Of a DNA stretch of 64,000 bases, positions 33,166 to 41,766 are shown piece by piece. Location of the stretch: the NCBI RefSeq assembly GCF_002257565.1, contig NZ_CP022736.1:2418001-2482000 (forward strand), read 5' to 3'. Source of the stretch: Herbaspirillum sp. meg3. Its GTDB lineage: Bacteria; Pseudomonadota; Gammaproteobacteria; Burkholderiales; Burkholderiaceae_D. Position numbers and translations under genes: made by a program. Position 1 is the stretch's first letter; each line of letters begins with the position of its first letter. The notes under the pieces were generated by a model. The model was not told where the DNA came from and did no database searches. It saw nothing but the letters and a program-made list of their open reading frames with translations.

Positions 33166-35241
33166 CTATTTCCACATGCCGCGCATGCGTGCCGCCACAT
33201 CGACGCGCATTTGCTTTGCATCGGGACGTCCGCTTGGGCCGACGGCGACCACCGGCCATGCGCTGCTGGAAAAATGCGGCAAAATCCCCGGTGGAATGAA
33301 GCGTGTGCGTGATGCGTACACATGGCGGTCGCCTTGGGCATGCTGGCCGCCGGTGAAGAACTTTTGCGGCACCATCAGATGCAAGTCGTCTTTGGCGCGT
33401 GTCATGGCGACGTAGAGAAGCCGGCGTTCTTCCTCGATCTCGTCGGTGCTGCCGGTGGCAAGATCGGCGGGGATGCAACCATCGACCACGTTGAGCACAT
33501 ACACCGATTTCCATTCCTGTCCTTTGGAGGAATGGATGGTCGACAGGATCAGATAGTCCTCATCGAGCAAGGGAATGCCCGATTGATCGCTGGTCGCATC
33601 CGGAGGATCCAGCGTCAGTTCGGTGAGAAAGCGTTCGCGCGACGGGTAGCCGGAGGCGATCTGTTCCAGTTGCAGCAAGTCGGCCTGGCGTGTGGCGGCG
33701 TCTTCGTGATGACGTTCAAGATGTGGCGCATACCAGCTGCGCGCATGAGCGATTTCAGCGGGCCAGCCGGTTTTACCTTGTGCCATGAATTGCAGCACGT
33801 CGACGAAGGTGCCCCAGTCATCGCCGGCGCGTGGCGGTGCGGGCAGGGTGGACAGCGCGGCAAGCGGATCGGCATGCGTCGACATGGCGTCGAGTACTTT
33901 TTGCGCCGAGCCGGGGCCGACACCGGGCAGCAATTGCATCAGGCGAAAGCCTGCCACGCGGTCGCGGGGATTTTGCACGAAACGCAGCATCGCCAGCATA
34001 TCCTTGACATGGGCGCTGTCGAGAAATTTGAGTCCGCCGAATTTGACGAAGGGAATGTTACGGCGCACCAGTTCGATTTCCAGCGGGCCGCTGTGATCGG
34101 AGGCGCGAAATAGCACGGCTTGTTCTTTGAGCGTGCTGCCGGCTTCGCGATTTTCCAGCACGCGCTCGACGATGTAGCGCGCCTGATCAGCTTCGTCGCG
34201 CACGGAGACCAGGTGGGGCTTGTCGTCGGAAGTACGTTCGGTCCAGAGATTCTTTGTGAAGCGTTCGAGCGCCTTGTCGATGACGCTGTTGGCGGCGGCA
34301 AGAATGGGTTGCGTCGACCGATAGTTGCGGTCGAGCGTGACGATGTCGGCCGGTGGGTCAAAAGCGCGCGGGAAGTCGAGGATGTTGCGTACGGTCGCCG
34401 CGCGGAAAGAATAGATTGCCTGTGCATCGTCGCCGACTACGGTCAGACCGCGACCGTCGGGCTTCAGCGCCAGCAGGATGGAAGACTGCAGTCGATTGGT
34501 ATCCTGATATTCATCCACCAGCACATGATCGAAGCGGGCGCCGATGTCCTCGGCCAGCATGCGGTCTTCGATGGTCTGGGCCCAGTACAGCAGCAGGTCA
34601 TCGTAGTCGAGCACGTTGTGCGCCTGCTTGGCTTCGACGTAGGCGCCGAAGAGCGTACGCAGTTGCGCTTCCCATTCGGCGCACCAGGGGAAGACCTTGT
34701 GCAGGATGCTGTCGAGCGGGGCCTCGGAGTTGACCACGCGTGAGTAAATGGCGAGGCAGGTGGCTTTGAGCGGGAAGCGTTTTTCCGTCTTGGACAAGCC
34801 TAGTTCGTGTCGCACCAGATTCATCAGATCGGCGGAATCCTCGCGGTCATGGATCGAAAAATTGGGGTCAAGACCGATCTGGTCAGCATATTCACGCAGC
34901 AATTGCGCCCCGATACCATGGAATGTGCCGGCCCACGACAGCGCATCGGCCATGATGCGACCGTTGGCTCCCATTGCCTCGCCGCAAATACGCTGCACGC
35001 GGCGCGTCATTTCAGCGGCGGCACGACGCGAAAATGTCATGAGCAAAATACGGCGCGGATCCGCGCCATTGACGATCAGATGCGCGACACGATGCGCCAG
35101 CGTATTGGTCTTGCCGGATCCGGCGCCGGCAATGACCAGCAAAGGACGGGCAGGTATCACGTCGCGTTGTCCCGGCGTGATGCCGAATTCCACCGCCTGG
35201 CGCTGTTCGGCATTCAGTTTTTCCAAATAATCGACGTTCAT
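33166..35241 (-). CDS. UvrD/Rep-family ATP-dependent DNA helicase
   Basis: A 691-residue superfamily-1A helicase. Walker A AGAGSGKT is at 38-45, motif Ia LLMTFSRRAAAEM, Walker B VDEYQDTNRLQ, motif III VVGDDAQAIYSFRAA, motif IV LDRNYRST, motif V LSTIHSSKGQEWKSVYV and motif VI LYVAMTRAKDDLHL. It is typical of the short UvrD-like helicases of Proteobacteria and lacks a nuclease domain. It probably acts in DNA repair or recombination. It is monocistronic on the minus strand, converging on the catabolic operon and unrelated to it. Confidence 0.93.
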   Translation of the reverse strand: MNVDYLEKLNAEQRQAVEFGITPGQRDVIPARPLLVIAGAGSGKTNTLAHRVAHLIVNGADPRRILLMTFSRRAAAEMTRRVQRICGEAMGANGRIMADALSWAGTFHGIGAQLLREYADQIGLDPNFSIHDREDSADLMNLVRHELGLSKTEKRFPLKATCLAIYSRVVNSEAPLDSILHKVFPWCAEWEAQLRTLFGAYVEAKQAHNVLDYDDLLLYWAQTIEDRMLAEDIGARFDHVLVDEYQDTNRLQSSILLALKPDGRGLTVVGDDAQAIYSFRAATVRNILDFPRAFDPPADIVTLDRNYRSTQPILAAANSVIDKALERFTKNLWTERTSDDKPHLVSVRDEADQARYIVERVLENREAGSTLKEQAVLFRASDHSGPLEIELVRRNIPFVKFGGLKFLDSAHVKDMLAMLRFVQNPRDRVAGFRLMQLLPGVGPGSAQKVLDAMSTHADPLAALSTLPAPPRAGDDWGTFVDVLQFMAQGKTGWPAEIAHARSWYAPHLERHHEDAATRQADLLQLEQIASGYPSRERFLTELTLDPPDATSDQSGIPLLDEDYLILSTIHSSKGQEWKSVYVLNVVDGCIPADLATGSTDEIEEERRLLYVAMTRAKDDLHLMVPQKFFTGGQHAQGDRHVYASRTRFIPPGILPHFSSSAWPVVAVGPSGRPDAKQMRVDVAARMRGMWK

Positions 35242-35705
35242 CTTTGCTTGTCTTGGCGCGCACGTGAGTAATTCATTGACTCATGTTACGGATCCGCAGC
35301 ATGAGAGGGTATTGCTACGAAATCTGTGATTGAGCAGCATGCAGGAGAGGCACTTATTTTACTGTTGTTTTATACAGTTGTGGCGCTCGTTACATATTCG
35401 CCAGGCGGACGCGGTGGTGCGGCTAAGAATGCCGTTGGAAATACATTTACAGTCGATGAAAAACCGACAATGGATTTTGCGGGACAGCTGTCTATACTGC
35501 GGTGATCTCCGATGAAAAATCCAAAAAACGAAATCACCTTTTGCTGCAACGCCACATAGGGCGCTGGTTTGCAGCGCGTAGATAATCTATCGTTTGTAAT
35601 TGAAATTAATTTGATTTTCGTTCTGAAAATGTATTTGGGAGCTTGTGTTGACTAATGGTCCCTGAGTAGAATTTCTTTACGACAACTTCATGAAGAGGTG
35701 TGGCT
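35242..35705. other. 464-bp region upstream of the helicase and small unknown gene
   Basis: The region likely holds the helicase promoter and that of the small gene at 35706. It contains one weak candidate small ORF at 35326-35505, listed separately. I see no RNA gene or clear repeat. Confidence 0.5.
35326..35505 (+). CDS. Candidate 59-residue membrane peptide (weak)
   Basis: A GTG-initiated frame of 59 codons ending TGA. Residues 8-24 are strongly hydrophobic (EALILLLFYTVVALVTY) and are followed by SPGGRGGAAKNAVGN and an acidic stretch, a plausible single-span membrane peptide. A purine-rich AGAGGG lies 16 bases upstream, too far for a strong site. Coding is uncertain; the alternative frame over the same bases (ending at 35515) looks worse. 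Confidence 0.25.
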   Translation: MIEQHAGEALILLLFYTVVALVTYSPGGRGGAAKNAVGNTFTVDEKPTMDFAGQLSILR

Positions 35706-35987
35706 ATGAACAAGACTCTCGCTTTGCTCGACTGTTTGGCCCAACTCAAGGAAGCGCAGAATTGCGCAGATGCCTTGCTCTCCGATATCGTCGCCGACGC
35801 CGTTCGTGCGAACAAAGGCAAGGGAGACGTTCCCAAACCGGCGACCTTGAAAGCGTTTCGCAGCGCGCTGAAATCCGCGAACACGCATTGTTATCAGGCC
35901 GAATTGATTCTTGCTGAATTTGATGCTTTGCAAACAGTCATGCCTATCGGCAAACAGCAGCTTCCTTCTATTCATTACAGCATCTGA
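35706..35987 (+). CDS. Small hypothetical protein, helical
   Basis: A 93-residue protein of unknown function. The start is ATG 35706, preceded by GAAGAGGTG nine bases earlier; an in-frame GTG lies at 35700. It looks cytoplasmic and all-helical: MNKTLALLDCLAQLKEAQNCADALL, cited as LLDCLAQLKEAQNC, then a KGKGDVPKP linker and KAFRSALKSANTHCYQAEL. Three cysteines occur (C10, C20, C61 approximately). I recognise no family. It is monocistronic. A reverse-strand frame over the same stretch is Arg/Gly-rich and less convincing. Confidence 0.5.
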   Translation: MNKTLALLDCLAQLKEAQNCADALLSDIVADAVRANKGKGDVPKPATLKAFRSALKSANTHCYQAELILAEFDALQTVMPIGKQQLPSIHYSI

Positions 35988-36506
35988 TCTGCAGGTTCAG
36001 TACGAACAGTCCGCGTCTCTAAAAATAAGGCGCGGATTGTTTATTCAGACAGACAATCCACGTTTCCACTTTTCGCGCGCACGAAAACATGCCGCACGGT
36101 TGCCGCGCGGATCAACTTAATGCAGGTGCCGGTCAATATCTCGCTGATACGGCACATCTTTTTGTTGTCGGGCTTAAATGAAAATCAATTTATTCGCTCG
36201 CGGTGAAAACAAAAAGGCGGACTCCTGCTGAAGCGTGCCCCGTAACAAAAAATTCATGTCGAAAATTGCGGAACATTGTTTCCGTAGGGCACTCTTAAAT
36301 GAGTGTCGTAGCGCATTTGTGCGACAGACCATACATAACTTTGTGTCTACAATAGACCCGGCAGATATATTGCTTATGCCGTGAGTGCTGATGCAGTGGC
36401 ATTGATCTGCGACCTGCGAGCGATGTGTGTGCTATCTGAGCGGTATGCGAGGAGGGTATGCACACATGTTCCAGGATGTTCATTCCCCTGTTTCCAGGGA
36501 GTTAAA
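35988..36506. other. 519-bp region between small gene and diguanylate cyclase
   Basis: No convincing gene. TCCGCG (36010-36015) and CGCGGA (36031-36036) could pair as a weak hairpin after the small gene, and GGATTGT/ACAATCC (about 36034-36060) is an alternative. The remainder is AT-rich around 36170-36360 and should contain the promoter of the diguanylate cyclase. Confidence 0.45.
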
Positions 36507-38084
36507 TTGCGATCCGGATTTTCATTGAAAGCAAAATGGCCCCGCGCCCTGATTCAGGATGGCTGGGGATTGTCCGTTTGTTTTGTCTTGCTTTCTTCGC
36601 TGGTGCTTGTGGTGATCTGGGGTATCACCATGATGCACGTCTCCAGCGAGAAGAAGATGGCCATGGAAAGCGCTTCCGGCGAAAGCAAGAACATGGCCGC
36701 GATCTTGGCATCCAATCTCAATGACCGGCTGGATCGAGCGATGCTCTACGGCAGCGTTGCCAATAAAGTACTGGATGGCGACGCAACGGCAGCCGAATAC
36801 TTAAATTTACTCTTCAACGGCGATACCGCCTATGTTCGTTCTGCAGTCTTCGACGCAGAGATGAAACTACGCTATTCATCAAGCGGTTCTCCGACCGAGG
36901 GGGGCTTCGCTGATCTGATCCGGCAGATGCATCCTGCAGCCTCCAATGATTCCGATGATGCCGCTCGCAAGGTTGGTTCTGTTGTGCTGGGTAAAGCCGA
37001 AGGCTATGCGTGGCGCATTCCATTGCTGATCTCATTGAACAGCCCCAGGAACAACGTGCATGGCTTCTTTGTGGCGGTGCTTGATCTCGGCCGCTTCCTT
37101 ACCGACTATCAGAAAATTGGCGACGGCTATCGCATATCGGTGGATGGTGCATCAGGACTTCCACTGGTGACGCTCAGTGATGGCAAGCTGATTGGCAACA
37201 CGAGCGAAGGCATCGTCAGCAAATCCAGCGGTAACGAAAATACACACAGCTTACCGGGCGTGAGCAACTATCAAAAGGTCGAGGGTTATCCGTTGACCAT
37301 CACTGTCAGCATGGATCCGGATTTTATCGTTGCTGATCTGACGCAGTCGCACTATGAATATATCCGTTATGCCATCGTCATTTCGATTGCGGTCGTAACG
37401 CTGACACTGATTCTGATCTGGATCTCGTACCATCGGAAAAAACTTTACCAGCGGCTTGAGCGCTCAGAGCGAGAAAAGATCTGTCTCATCGAACAACTGG
37501 AAAAAGAGAAGACCCGCGCCTATCAACTTGCCTCGCATGATTATCTGACCGGTATTCCCAACCGCATGCTATTCAACGAACTCGCCGCAGCCGAGTTGTC
37601 TCGCGCCAAGCGCAGTCCCAATCTCTACGCTTTGTTCTTCATTGATCTGGATGGTTTCAAGCCGATCAACGACACACTGGGGCACGCCGTCGGCGATCTC
37701 TTGCTGCAATCCGTGGCGCAGCGTCTGTGTGCCAGCCTGCGAGAATACGATCTGGTGGCGCGGCTGGGTGGCGATGAGTTTGTCGTTCTCTTGTCGGATA
37801 TTAAATACCAGAGCCAGATCGCCGACATCGCCGACAAACTGGTCAAGACGGTGGGGGCACCGTTTCTTAATATTGCGGGGCACGAGGTGTGTACCAGCCT
37901 GAGTATCGGCATCGCACTGTTTCCCGACGATGGCCATACTGTCGACGAGTTGCTCTCCAAAGCCGACACGGCCATGTATGCGGCCAAAAAGGCCGGTAAG
38001 GGCGCTTATCGGTTCCATGACTCCGGCATGCGCGGCGCGCATGTCAGCCGCCTGCCGACAGGCACGCGCTATTTATCCGCCTGA
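36507..38084 (+). CDS. Membrane-bound diguanylate cyclase (GGDEF)
   Basis: About 525 residues from TTG 36507, preferred because AGGGAG ends six bases before it; an upstream GTG at 36381 gives an unusual Cys-rich leader. TM1 is at about 20-43, a ~240-residue periplasmic sensor follows, then TM2 at ~286-308, a short coiled segment and the GGDEF domain. The catalytic RLGGDEFVVLLSD has intact GGDEF (421-425), and REYD (412-415), five residues before it, forms the inhibitory I-site. Thus it likely makes c-di-GMP from two GTP with product feedback. There is no EAL domain. The 3' end overlaps the convergent LysR gene by 16 bp. Confidence 0.9.
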   Translation: MRSGFSLKAKWPRALIQDGWGLSVCFVLLSSLVLVVIWGITMMHVSSEKKMAMESASGESKNMAAILASNLNDRLDRAMLYGSVANKVLDGDATAAEYLNLLFNGDTAYVRSAVFDAEMKLRYSSSGSPTEGGFADLIRQMHPAASNDSDDAARKVGSVVLGKAEGYAWRIPLLISLNSPRNNVHGFFVAVLDLGRFLTDYQKIGDGYRISVDGASGLPLVTLSDGKLIGNTSEGIVSKSSGNENTHSLPGVSNYQKVEGYPLTITVSMDPDFIVADLTQSHYEYIRYAIVISIAVVTLTLILIWISYHRKKLYQRLERSEREKICLIEQLEKEKTRAYQLASHDYLTGIPNRMLFNELAAAELSRAKRSPNLYALFFIDLDGFKPINDTLGHAVGDLLLQSVAQRLCASLREYDLVARLGGDEFVVLLSDIKYQSQIADIADKLVKTVGAPFLNIAGHEVCTSLSIGIALFPDDGHTVDELLSKADTAMYAAKKAGKGAYRFHDSGMRGAHVSRLPTGTRYLSA

Positions 38085-38956
38085 GTTTCCTGTCGCGATT
38101 TCAATTGTTTGAGAAATGCCCGTACCACGGGCGATTTTTCGTGACGGCGTGACGCCAGTGCGATTGCACCGGGGATGCTTTTTCCTTCAATTCGCCGATA
38201 TACCACGCCCGGCATATGTACCCGTTGCATCACGGAAACCGGCACGATCGCCACCCCTTGTCCCAGTGATACCAAGGTAATGACGGCCACTAGACCGCCA
38301 GGATTGGCAATCGTGCGCGGTACGAAACGTCCCCGCCGCGCAACTTCCATTGTTCCGGAAGCCTGTTCGGGGAGGATGAATTGCTCCGTGCCGAGGTCGG
38401 CCGCCAGCAAAGTGTCTTTTTGTGCCAGCGGTGAATCTTCCGGCAGCGCCGCCACAAAGTCGTCATAGATGAGCGTCATGAGGGTAACGTCCGGCGGACA
38501 TGGCACCGGCGGGCGAATGAACGCCAGATCAATGCCGCCGTTGCTCACCATCATGGGAAGGCCGTCCATGGGCGCCTCAATCAGGTTCAGTTTGACCTGC
38601 GGATACGCACTGCGAAAACGCGCCACCTCCGTTTGCAGCAAGCCAGAATAGGCCGCCGAAGCAATGTAGCCAATTTCAATGCGTCCGATTTCTCCGCGGC
38701 CTGCACGCCGCGCAGCTTCCTCAGCCAAGGCAGCCTGATGCAGCGTGCGAATGACTTCCTCTCGAAACACTTCCCCCGCCGACGTCAGATGCACAGAACG
38801 CTTGGTGCGTTGAAACAAGCGTACATCGAGCAGGCGTTCTATCTCTTGAATTTGCTTGGTCAGCGCCGGAGGCGAAATGCCTAGTTGTTCCGCCGCGCGG
38901 GCGAAATGCAATGTCTCGGCAGCAGCGGCAAAACAGCGGAAGTGGCGTAGTTCCAT
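38069..38956 (-). CDS. LysR family transcriptional regulator
   Basis: A 295-residue LysR protein. The winged helix (residues ~1-60) begins MELRHFRCFAAAAETLHF, with SPPALTKQIQEIE as recognition helix and LFQRTKRSVHLT as wing; the co-inducer domain carries IEIGYIASAAYSGLL and VSLGQGVAIVPVSV. It resembles the BenM/CatM/TfdR-like branch in its start. It is divergent from the secreted GlcG-like gene and the MFS gene, which are its likely targets. Its end overlaps the diguanylate cyclase by 16 bp. Confidence 0.9.
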   Translation of the reverse strand: MELRHFRCFAAAAETLHFARAAEQLGISPPALTKQIQEIERLLDVRLFQRTKRSVHLTSAGEVFREEVIRTLHQAALAEEAARRAGRGEIGRIEIGYIASAAYSGLLQTEVARFRSAYPQVKLNLIEAPMDGLPMMVSNGGIDLAFIRPPVPCPPDVTLMTLIYDDFVAALPEDSPLAQKDTLLAADLGTEQFILPEQASGTMEVARRGRFVPRTIANPGGLVAVITLVSLGQGVAIVPVSVMQRVHMPGVVYRRIEGKSIPGAIALASRRHEKSPVVRAFLKQLKSRQETQADK

Positions 38957-39070
38957 GGGGATTCCAATAATTAACTAAAGAGAAATTAAATTGCAGTTTG
39001 TATGTAATAAAGATAATTATAGGCAGGATTAGAATGGCTCGCATCCCCCCTGACAACATGAGGAATCTCC

Positions 39071-39577
39071 ATGCATCTGAATCGCGCTTTTACCACTCTC
39101 TCTTTGTGCCTGCTGGGTGCAATGTCGACGAGCTTCAGTGTCACCGCCTTTGCGCAGCAAAAAGAAGGCGCTGCGATCAGCAAGCGTGTGCTGACATTGG
39201 AGATGGCAAAGTCCATCGTTGCCGCTGCGCGTGACGAGGCGCGCAAGAACGGTTGGCCCGGCGGGATTGCCGTGGTGGATGAAGGCGGCTGGCTGATCGC
39301 TGCAGAACGTATGGACAACGCCGCTACCACTATCGGCCCGACAGTAGCGATAGAAAAAGCGCGCACGGCAGCCTTGTTCAAACGTCCGTCCGCAGATTTG
39401 GAGAACGCCGTCAACAATGGCCGGCCGGCGGCCATTACCGCAGGTTTGGTCATGATGGAAGGCGGACTGCCGATTGTGATCGATGGCCAGGTTGTCGGCG
39501 CTATTGGTGTGAGCGCCGATACCAAAGTGCACGATAGCCAGATTGCTCGTGCCGGTCTCGCAGCATTGAAACCATAA
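39071..39577 (+). CDS. Secreted GlcG/HbpS-family protein
   Basis: A 168-residue protein with a signal peptide ending VTAFA-Q (~28) and a GlcG/HbpS domain: LTLEMAKSIVAAARDEARKNG, cited as TLEMAKSIVAAARDEA, GGIAVVDEGGWLIAAERMD, TALFKRPSADLE and the glycine-rich GGLPIVIDGQVVGAIGVS. HbpS binds haem in Streptomyces; GlcG in E. coli sits in the glycolate locus with unknown function. The periplasmic form here may bind a small ligand. An MFS exporter follows after 17 bp and a LysR gene is divergent. Confidence 0.88.
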   Translation: MHLNRAFTTLSLCLLGAMSTSFSVTAFAQQKEGAAISKRVLTLEMAKSIVAAARDEARKNGWPGGIAVVDEGGWLIAAERMDNAATTIGPTVAIEKARTAALFKRPSADLENAVNNGRPAAITAGLVMMEGGLPIVIDGQVVGAIGVSADTKVHDSQIARAGLAALKP

Positions 39578-39594
39578 ACAGATAACCAACCGAC

Positions 39595-41187
39595 ATGCAA
39601 ACCGTCATCAACATGGAGGCTGCTAAGGCTGCTGCTACCGCTGCACAGCTCGATAAAGAGCGTCGCAAAGGGCGCAATATTTTGCTGATATGTTCCAGCG
39701 TCTGTGCACTGATCGTACTGGACACCAACATCGTGGCAGTGTCGCTGCCTTCGGTGGCACGCTCGCTGCATGCCGATTTCAGCGACATCGAATGGGTGGT
39801 CAGCGCATATATGCTGGCGTTTGCGTCGCTGTTGTTGCCTGCGGGCAGCCTGGCCGATCGCTTTGGACGCAAGCGCATGATGCTGCTCGGACTCAGTCTG
39901 TTCAGTATCGCCTCGCTGGGATGCGGACTGGCATGGTCGGTGGAAGTGCTGCAACTGGCGCGTGCGCTCAAAGGCGTCGGTGCGGCGATGTTGCTGACGT
40001 CTGCCTTGGCAGTGATCGGCCATGTTTTTCACACCGAGAAGGATCGTACGCACGCCTGGGCGGTATGGGGCGCATGCATGGGCGTATCGATGACGGTCGC
40101 TCCTTTGCTCGGCGGCGTCATTACAGAACTGCTTGGGTGGCGTTGGATTTTTCTCTTGAATTTGCCGGTATGCCTGTGTCTCGGCACCCTGGTCTATCGC
40201 GAGGTCAGCGAATCGGGAGACGCAGGCGCTGCACGCCTGGACCCTTGGGGAAGCTTGTTGCTGAGCAGCGGGTTGTCCTTTTTGATCTGGGGATTGATCA
40301 ATGCCAATTCTTCGGGATGGGGCAGCCATGCCACCATCATGCGCGTGGCAGGAGGGCTGCTGTTGCTGGCTTTGTTCATTCCGGTTGAGCTGATGCAGAA
40401 ACGGCCGATGATCGACTTGCGATTGTTCCGCAGAGCGCCGTTTGTTGGCGCAGTGCTGGCGATGTTCGGTTACGCTGCCGCCGCGCAGGTAATGATGACG
40501 TTTCTTCCTTTGTATTTGCAAAATGCGTTTTCGTATTCTGCCGTCGCTGCCGGATTGGCAATGCTGCCGTTCGCGCTGGCAATGATGGTCTTTCCACGTG
40601 TAGGCGTGGCGCTGGCACAGCGGATGTCTCTGCACGGTTTGATGGGGTTAGGGATGGCGCTGGTATGCGCCGGGAATGTGGTGGTGGCGATCGCAGCTTA
40701 TGTAAGCGCTTATTGGATGGTGCTGATCGGCATGATCATTACCGGCAGCGGCGCCGGGCTGCTCAACGGCAACACGCAGAAAGCCATCATGCATTGTGTG
40801 CCGCGCGAGCGCACCGGTATGGCGTCCGGCATCAGCACCACGACACGTTTTTCGGCCATCGTGCTTGCGATTGCCTGTCTCGGTTGCGTACTGACGGTAC
40901 GCACCGGCAGTTATTTGAAAGAGGCATTGCTCGGTGCTCATCTGCCGCTGCCGGTGCAGATCAACGATGTGGTTGAGCGCATCGTCGCCGGCGATAGCGT
41001 TGCCGCTTTGCCGGCCTTGCACCACAATGCGCAGGCACTGCTAATGGCGCAGACCGGTTTTGCACACGCGTTCTCGATATTGATGCTGGCTGCGGCTGCC
41101 ATCGCTGCCGTATCGGGCGTACTGCTGTTCCATCTGATGGGCAGTGGCAATAGCAAGGCTGCATCGGTTGATGCAGTCGCAGTCTGA
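39595..41187 (+). CDS. MFS drug/metabolite exporter, DHA2 (EmrB/QacA) type
   Basis: A 530-residue transporter with 14 predicted helices. It has a polar N-terminal segment of ~35 residues, motif D1 (VLDTNIVAVSLPSVA), motif A DRFGRKRMM, and the DHA2 antiporter motif C-like GVSMTVAPLLGGVI. These features indicate a proton-driven exporter. It follows the GlcG-like gene by 17 bp and precedes the DUF2970 gene by 15 bp. The substrate cannot be read; co-location with a LysR regulator suggests induction by the exported compound. Confidence 0.9.
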   Translation: MQTVINMEAAKAAATAAQLDKERRKGRNILLICSSVCALIVLDTNIVAVSLPSVARSLHADFSDIEWVVSAYMLAFASLLLPAGSLADRFGRKRMMLLGLSLFSIASLGCGLAWSVEVLQLARALKGVGAAMLLTSALAVIGHVFHTEKDRTHAWAVWGACMGVSMTVAPLLGGVITELLGWRWIFLLNLPVCLCLGTLVYREVSESGDAGAARLDPWGSLLLSSGLSFLIWGLINANSSGWGSHATIMRVAGGLLLLALFIPVELMQKRPMIDLRLFRRAPFVGAVLAMFGYAAAAQVMMTFLPLYLQNAFSYSAVAAGLAMLPFALAMMVFPRVGVALAQRMSLHGLMGLGMALVCAGNVVVAIAAYVSAYWMVLIGMIITGSGAGLLNGNTQKAIMHCVPRERTGMASGISTTTRFSAIVLAIACLGCVLTVRTGSYLKEALLGAHLPLPVQINDVVERIVAGDSVAALPALHHNAQALLMAQTGFAHAFSILMLAAAAIAAVSGVLLFHLMGSGNSKAASVDAVAV

Positions 41188-41202
41188 CCAGGAGAAACAA
41201 GC

Positions 41203-41418
41203 ATGAAGCCGATACAGTCCAACACGATACAGAAGCGTTCTTTTCTCGCCACGCTGGCGGCGGTATTCTGGTCTTTCGTCGGGCTGCGCCGGCGTGCTGA
41301 CTATGAAAAGGATGCGACGTCCCTCAATCCTTTTTATGTGATCGGTGCTGGCTTGATTGCTGTCGCTATCTTTATCGCTGCTTTAATTGTCATTGTACGT
41401 TTGGTCGTCGGGGGCTAG
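41203..41418 (+). CDS. DUF2970 small membrane protein
   Basis: A 71-residue protein with the DUF2970 pattern: a basic N-terminus with TLAAVFWSFVGLRRRADYEKD, cited as AAVFWSFVGLRRR, LNPFYVIGAGL, and one C-terminal transmembrane helix (about 46-68). The family is widespread in betaproteobacteria and uncharacterised. The site AGGAGA precedes the ATG. It is probably cotranscribed with the MFS gene 15 bp upstream. Confidence 0.85.
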   Translation: MKPIQSNTIQKRSFLATLAAVFWSFVGLRRRADYEKDATSLNPFYVIGAGLIAVAIFIAALIVIVRLVVGG

Positions 41419-41524
41419 AACGGGCGTCAATGTATGTGTTCATGCTCAGGTCGGGCATGAATGTTGCGTAGTTGTGCATTCGGTTGCCGATGATGTCCGT
41501 TGTCTTCTTGATAGGAGTATTGCA

Positions 41525-41737
41525 ATGGCTACCAATAACTTGCAGCAGTTTCTGCGGACATATGGGAGATATCGCCAGGATGGTGCGCATCATCAGCAAC
41601 GCGCCGGCATCTTCATTTTTGCGGTCTTGCTCGTGTTCTCATTTTCCGCGCATCGGGAGGAGCTCGATGCCGGGATGACGCACCTGCTGGCTGAGCTGGG
41701 CTCGAACTGCACCTGGTGCTCGATTACGCCTTATTGA
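41525..41737 (+). CDS. Candidate 70-residue small protein
   Basis: Starts at ATG 41525 with AGGAG (41513-41517) at ideal spacing. The predicted peptide has a polar N-terminus (NNLQQFLRTYGRYRQDG), a short hydrophobic segment GIFIFAVLLVFSFSA (about 29-43) and a C-terminal part with a CTWC motif. I recognise no family. The ribosome site is the main argument; coding is not certain. Confidence 0.35.
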   Translation: MATNNLQQFLRTYGRYRQDGAHHQQRAGIFIFAVLLVFSFSAHREELDAGMTHLLAELGSNCTWCSITPY

Positions 41738-41766
41738 GCCGGGCATGAGCCAAATTGATGCAGGAG

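Noticed and set aside
35330..35515. 61-codon frame in the helicase upstream region
   Set aside because: No ribosome site and unlikely composition; the overlapping frame at 35326-35505 looks more protein-like, although also weak.
38986..40635. 549-codon minus-strand frame across the GlcG-like and MFS genes
   Set aside because: Gln/Arg/His-rich shadow that spans two well-supported plus-strand genes.
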